DNA of 64,000 nt from Bacillus sp. AFS015802 (GTDB lineage Bacteria; Bacillota; Bacilli; Bacillales; Bacillaceae_B), in assembly GCF_002561455.1 (NCBI RefSeq), contig NZ_NTUP01000002.1, positions 48,830-112,829 of the forward strand, written 5' to 3'. Positions 61,566 to 64,000 of this stretch are shown piece by piece; position 1 is the first letter of the stretch; the number at the start of each line of letters is the position of its first letter. A model generated the notes under the pieces. The model was not told the DNA's origin and searched no databases. It saw only the letters and a list, made by a program, of their open reading frames with translations. A program made the position numbers and the translations under genes.

Positions 61566-62288
61566 TTAGTCCATCATATTATTATCAGTATAGTCATTGC
61601 GTTTTTGACGGTCCATGTTGATTTTATGGGTGTCGTCGTCACGCATTTCGTATTGATCAGAGGTCATTTCGCCGTTGGCATTTTCACCTGAGTCCACATT
61701 TCTGCCTTGTGGGGAATCTTTCAGCATCAGATTGATGGTGTCATCTATGGCCGTGTTGACGTTGTCACTGTCACTGTCCATTTTGGCCAGGTTTTCGACA
61801 TTCCGCATTAAGCTTTTGTCATCGGTCACATAGACATGGTACCAGCGAGGGATGACGGACATGGCTGTTTTCTTAACCTGATCGGCTACTTCAAAACGGC
61901 CGTTTTTATCTTTTTTGTCGGTCACATAAGAGACCAGCACCTCTTCGTCCGTCACCAGGGTAGAGCAATCCTTCACATCAGGAAGGGCTACACTCATCTT
62001 GCTGATGCTGTCGGCTACCTGCTCACGGTTGATGCTGTACATATCCTTGGTGGAGATGTTTTGTCCTCCGGTAGGACTCTTCTGTTGACGAACATAACCG
62101 AAGTCTTCACCGCGGTGAGCTCCTTTTTTGGTCCAGCTATTTTCGTTATACAGGTCTTCCCTGTCACTCACGTTAATGGTATTCCCGTTGTCATGGAACA
62201 TCTCTTCATTGGCTGTATCGATGCCATTACAGGCTGTCCCGATTAGCGTAATACTGAGTACTGTTGTACCTAAAATGATTTTATTCAA
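61566..62288 (-). CDS. yutC: YhcN/YlaJ family sporulation lipoprotein (YutC-like)
   Basis: 240 residues. The signal peptide ends in GTAC (Cys20 from this start), so it is a lipoprotein. The YhcN/YlaJ domain is visible in REQVADSISKMSVALPDVKDCSTLVTDEEVLVSYV and VKKTAMSVIPRWYHVYVTDDKSLM, and the C-terminus is Asn/Asp-rich. Family members are found in spore membranes. The start is TTG at 62288, 8 bases from AGGGGG; the GTG at 62297 abuts it. The ribosome binding site lies in a small hairpin (62295-62314). Position next to lipA and yutD matches B. subtilis. Confidence 0.78.
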   Translation of the reverse strand: MNKIILGTTVLSITLIGTACNGIDTANEEMFHDNGNTINVSDREDLYNENSWTKKGAHRGEDFGYVRQQKSPTGGQNISTKDMYSINREQVADSISKMSVALPDVKDCSTLVTDEEVLVSYVTDKKDKNGRFEVADQVKKTAMSVIPRWYHVYVTDDKSLMRNVENLAKMDSDSDNVNTAIDDTINLMLKDSPQGRNVDSGENANGEMTSDQYEMRDDDTHKINMDRQKRNDYTDNNMMD

Positions 62289-62400
62289 CTTAAACACCCC
62301 CTATTTGATAGGGTGACCATCTCTCATTGTAATTTTTCATAGTAATTAATGGACAATCCGTTATAATTTAAGATAAGGAAACGAAAGTGGGTGGTTAGAA

Positions 62401-62676
62401 GTGATTTGTGTGCAGAATACATGCTACGAAATCGTTGAAGAATTTAGAGACGGATTCAACGAGGAAGCATTTAAGGAAAGATATAGCGATATTTTAAGCA
62501 AATATGACTATATCCTTGGTGATTGGGGATACGGACAATTGCGGTTAAAAGGATTCTTCGAAGATCACAATCAAAAGTCTTCTTTCGACACAAAGGTGAG
62601 TACTCATAAGGATTATTTGTATGAATACTGTAATTTTGGGTGCGCTTATTTTCTCGTGAAGAAAGTCAATAAATAA
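62401..62676 (+). CDS. yutD: YutD family protein (DUF1027)
   Basis: 91 residues: YEIVEEFRDGFNEEAFKERYSDILSKYDYILGDWGYGQLRLKGF, a pattern typical of YutD, ending in YLYEYCNFGCAYFLVKK. Soluble and small, of unknown function. The GTG start is preceded by GTGGGTGG, a modest ribosome binding site. A possible -10 TATAAT lies at 62361. A terminator follows at 62683. Confidence 0.82.
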   Translation: MICVQNTCYEIVEEFRDGFNEEAFKERYSDILSKYDYILGDWGYGQLRLKGFFEDHNQKSSFDTKVSTHKDYLYEYCNFGCAYFLVKKVNK

Positions 62677-62682
62677 TGGCCA

Positions 62683-62722
62683 AAAAGGAACAAGCGACCT
62701 GAATCGTTTGTTCCTTTTCTTT
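62683..62722. terminator. Bidirectional terminator
   Basis: AAAAAGGAACAA pairs with TTGTTCCTTTTC; it serves yutD (plus) and the gene at 62722 (minus). Confidence 0.8.
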
Positions 62723-63021
62723 TACTTATTTTCAGTATAAGGCGGTTCTTCATTCACATCGGGGTCTGCATGAACAGGATGTGAACCGGGTTCCTGACGC
62801 GGTATGTCCTGATGCAGGGATTTGTTTTCGTAATTGAAGGCACTATAATAACGCTGTCCTTCTTCCCATGGGGTACTCTTGTTCTCGACTGGGGTGTGCT
62901 TACCTCTTGGAGAACCGTATGGACCTTCGGGAAGTGTTTCAGGAACGATAAAATTACGTTGTGTTTCGACATTGGAGAAGTCACTGTATACTTCTTCTTC
63001 TTTATCATTGCCTTTACTCAA
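62722..63021 (-). CDS. Conserved hypothetical protein, 99 residues
   Basis: Hydrophilic and probably largely unstructured: KEEEVYSDFSNVETQRNFIV, PEGPYGSPRGKHTPVENKST and PWEEGQRYYSAFNYENKSLH, with an acidic Pro-rich end. The sequence recalls Bacillus proteins annotated only as 'cytosolic protein'. No membrane or signal sequence. The start is TTG at 63021 with GGGAG 7 bases upstream. The role is unknown; the distribution among spore formers suggests, but does not prove, a spore-related protein. Confidence 0.68.
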   Translation of the reverse strand: MSKGNDKEEEVYSDFSNVETQRNFIVPETLPEGPYGSPRGKHTPVENKSTPWEEGQRYYSAFNYENKSLHQDIPRQEPGSHPVHADPDVNEEPPYTENK

Positions 63022-63093
63022 TGTTATCTCCCACCTTTCATACCTTTAGTATGTGAGAGGGAGGTAAAGTTCATTCTTAGCTGGACGTCTGTC

Positions 63094-63363
63094 TTAAAGG
63101 ATGATTTCACCTAAAAAGTCCCTTAATTCATCCGCTTCGTCCCCGGTTAATTTAAATACACTCTCTACATAACCGGGTTCCTCCAAGTCATCTCTTCCCA
63201 TGATGGCAAATCGACTGCCCTGAAGATCCAGTACCAATGATTTCCCATAATAGCGTTCGGTTTGGGTGATGGCCAGGTCATACCGCTGATTTTCCCCCAT
63301 GAAACTCACGAACCGGGTTGTTGTATTTTCCATATCATCATATAAATAAAAGCGTTCACTCAT
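63094..63363 (-). CDS. DUF3055 family protein
   Basis: 89 residues: MSERFYLYDDMENTTTRFVS, LAITQTERYYGKSLVLDLQG, FAIMGRDDLEEPGYVESVF and DEADELRDFLGEIIL. A small alpha/beta protein of the DUF3055 family in Firmicutes, function unknown. GAGGAGG lies 8 bases before the ATG at 63363, which makes it the start rather than the GTG just upstream. Divergent from yutE. Confidence 0.75.
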   Translation of the reverse strand: MSERFYLYDDMENTTTRFVSFMGENQRYDLAITQTERYYGKSLVLDLQGSRFAIMGRDDLEEPGYVESVFKLTGDEADELRDFLGEIIL

Positions 63364-63498
63364 CACGTTGTCCTCCTCTTTTTCTGCTCATTTCATCATA
63401 CCAAACTGAGATAAGAAATGCAGGATGTATGTGTATGGGGGAAATGAAATTATGTTAAAATAAAGGATGAAGGTATCGTTTAAGAAGAGGTGAGCACC

Positions 63499-63936
63499 AT
63501 GTATTTCGTAGACAGGGAAAAGATTGAGGAAATTTTAGTTTATATGAATGAGCAATTAAACATTGTAGAAAGCCGGGATCAGTGGAGCTCCACATTAGAA
63601 AAGTTAGCGTTGGAACGAGTTGCCCAAACAATCATTGAATCGGTTCTCGATGTAGGGAACAGCATGATTGATGGATTTATCATGAGGGACCCGGGGAGCT
63701 ATGAGGATATCATTGATATTCTTTTGGATGAGAAGGTAATCGATGACAAGATGAGTGAAGATCTTAAGCGACTCGTCGAGCAGCGTAAACCACTGGTCCA
63801 GGAATATACGTCCGTCAATCATGAGCAATTACATACGATCTTAAAAGAAGTGTTCCAAACCCTGAACCAATTTCCAATACAAGTCCGCAACTACCTCGAA
63901 AACGAACTCGGACCTGTATCTGCATTTAAAAACTAG
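63499..63936 (+). CDS. yutE: HepT-like (DUF86) protein YutE
   Basis: 145 residues, helical. The HEPN-type DUF86 pattern is present: LALERVAQTIIESVLDVGNSMID and LKRLVEQRKPLVQEYTSVNHEQL, where HepT toxins have the RxxxxHxY active motif; here it reads R-K-P-L-V-Q-E-Y, so the His is missing. No MntA-like nucleotidyltransferase antitoxin is adjacent. Most likely the conserved YutE protein rather than an active toxin. GAGGTGA precedes the ATG by 6 bases. Confidence 0.78.
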   Translation: MYFVDREKIEEILVYMNEQLNIVESRDQWSSTLEKLALERVAQTIIESVLDVGNSMIDGFIMRDPGSYEDIIDILLDEKVIDDKMSEDLKRLVEQRKPLVQEYTSVNHEQLHTILKEVFQTLNQFPIQVRNYLENELGPVSAFKN

Positions 63937-63972
63937 GCTCTTTTCAAAAAAATTTCTGTTCTTAAAAGGAAA

Positions 63973-64000
63973 GTCGTGGCTGATTTCCGCTCCAGGTGCT
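63973..64000. repeat. Start of a dispersed repeat at the window edge
   Basis: GTGGCTGATTTCCGCTCCAG and the following GTGCT resemble the opening of a well-spread Bacillaceae repeat (TTTCCGCTCCAGG...). Only the first bases are inside the window, so this rests on memory of similar sequences. Confidence 0.4.

Noticed and set aside
63499..63936. YutE as the HepT toxin of a HepT/MntA toxin-antitoxin pair
   Set aside because: No nucleotidyltransferase partner gene is next to it and the catalytic His of the RxxxxHxY motif is not seen. The gene also sits in conserved yut synteny.

Overview
This window looks like a chromosomal segment of a low-to-moderate GC, endospore-forming Bacillaceae bacterium. 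It carries a tricistronic GerA-type germinant receptor, SspH and gamma-type SASPs, CotF-like coat proteins, YunB, LytH and a YhcN/YlaJ-type lipoprotein. It also has S-box and L-box riboswitches and strong AGGAGG ribosome binding sites. From memory, much of the gene order follows the Bacillus subtilis yus-yur-yun-yut region. The interspersed repeats resemble those of marine or soil Bacillus-like genera such as Rossellomorea, but the genus is only a guess. No phage, IS element, CRISPR array, rRNA or tRNA was recognised.
Layout. 1-5.7 kb: a truncated FAD oxidoreductase, the divergent ohrA/ohrR peroxide pair, a small membrane protein, a divergent flavoprotein/LysR pair (ywqN/ywqM-like), an Fe-dependent alcohol dehydrogenase and a 21-bp tandem repeat array. 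5.7-15.7 kb: DEAD-box helicase, acyl-CoA ligase, acidic lipoprotein, DDAH-like amidinohydrolase, Pho-controlled alkaline phosphatase, small spore-protein genes, a cytoplasmic lipase-like hydrolase, thioredoxin-like protein and Gfo/Idh/MocA oxidoreductase. 15.8-19.5 kb: gerA-gerB-gerC operon. 19.6-24.8 kb: Fur-box-controlled siderophore uptake locus (yfiY divergent from yfiZ-yfhA-yusV-FhuF-like reductase-yusU). 24.9-36.1 kb: coat proteins, proline dehydrogenase, GNAT, K+/H+ antiporter, YczE-like protein, yuzL and the FadR-controlled fadN-fadA-fadE beta-oxidation operon. 36.1-40.1 kb: an SDR-ArsR pair with a 48-bp perfect palindrome, then yusI, gcvH, yusG, yusF, yusE, yusD. 40.1-49.5 kb: S-box metNPQ methionine importer, yurZ, a small gene that seems to start at AUU, and sufCDSUB Fe-S assembly. 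49.6-55.2 kb: yunF, yunE, yunD, yunC, an HD-GYP gene and yunB. 55.2-59.1 kb: L-box-controlled NhaC-type (LysW-like) transporter and an NSS transporter with its 35-residue MetS subunit. 59.1-64 kb: lytH, lipA, two tandem 120-bp palindromic elements, yutC, yutD, a small conserved protein, DUF3055, yutE and the start of another dispersed repeat.
How the parts fit together: iron import, FhuF-like reduction and SUF assembly supply Fe-S clusters to enzymes such as LipA, whose lipoyl group is carried by proteins such as GcvH. Methionine import (S-box) and lysine import (L-box) are controlled by their end products. The acyl-CoA ligase could feed FadNAE. The most unusual structures are regulatory: a terminator whose loop and 3' arm appear to hold the sporulation promoter and ribosome binding site of yunB; a small gene with an apparent AUU start; the 48-bp operator-like palindrome; and several families of dispersed palindromic or tandem repeats.
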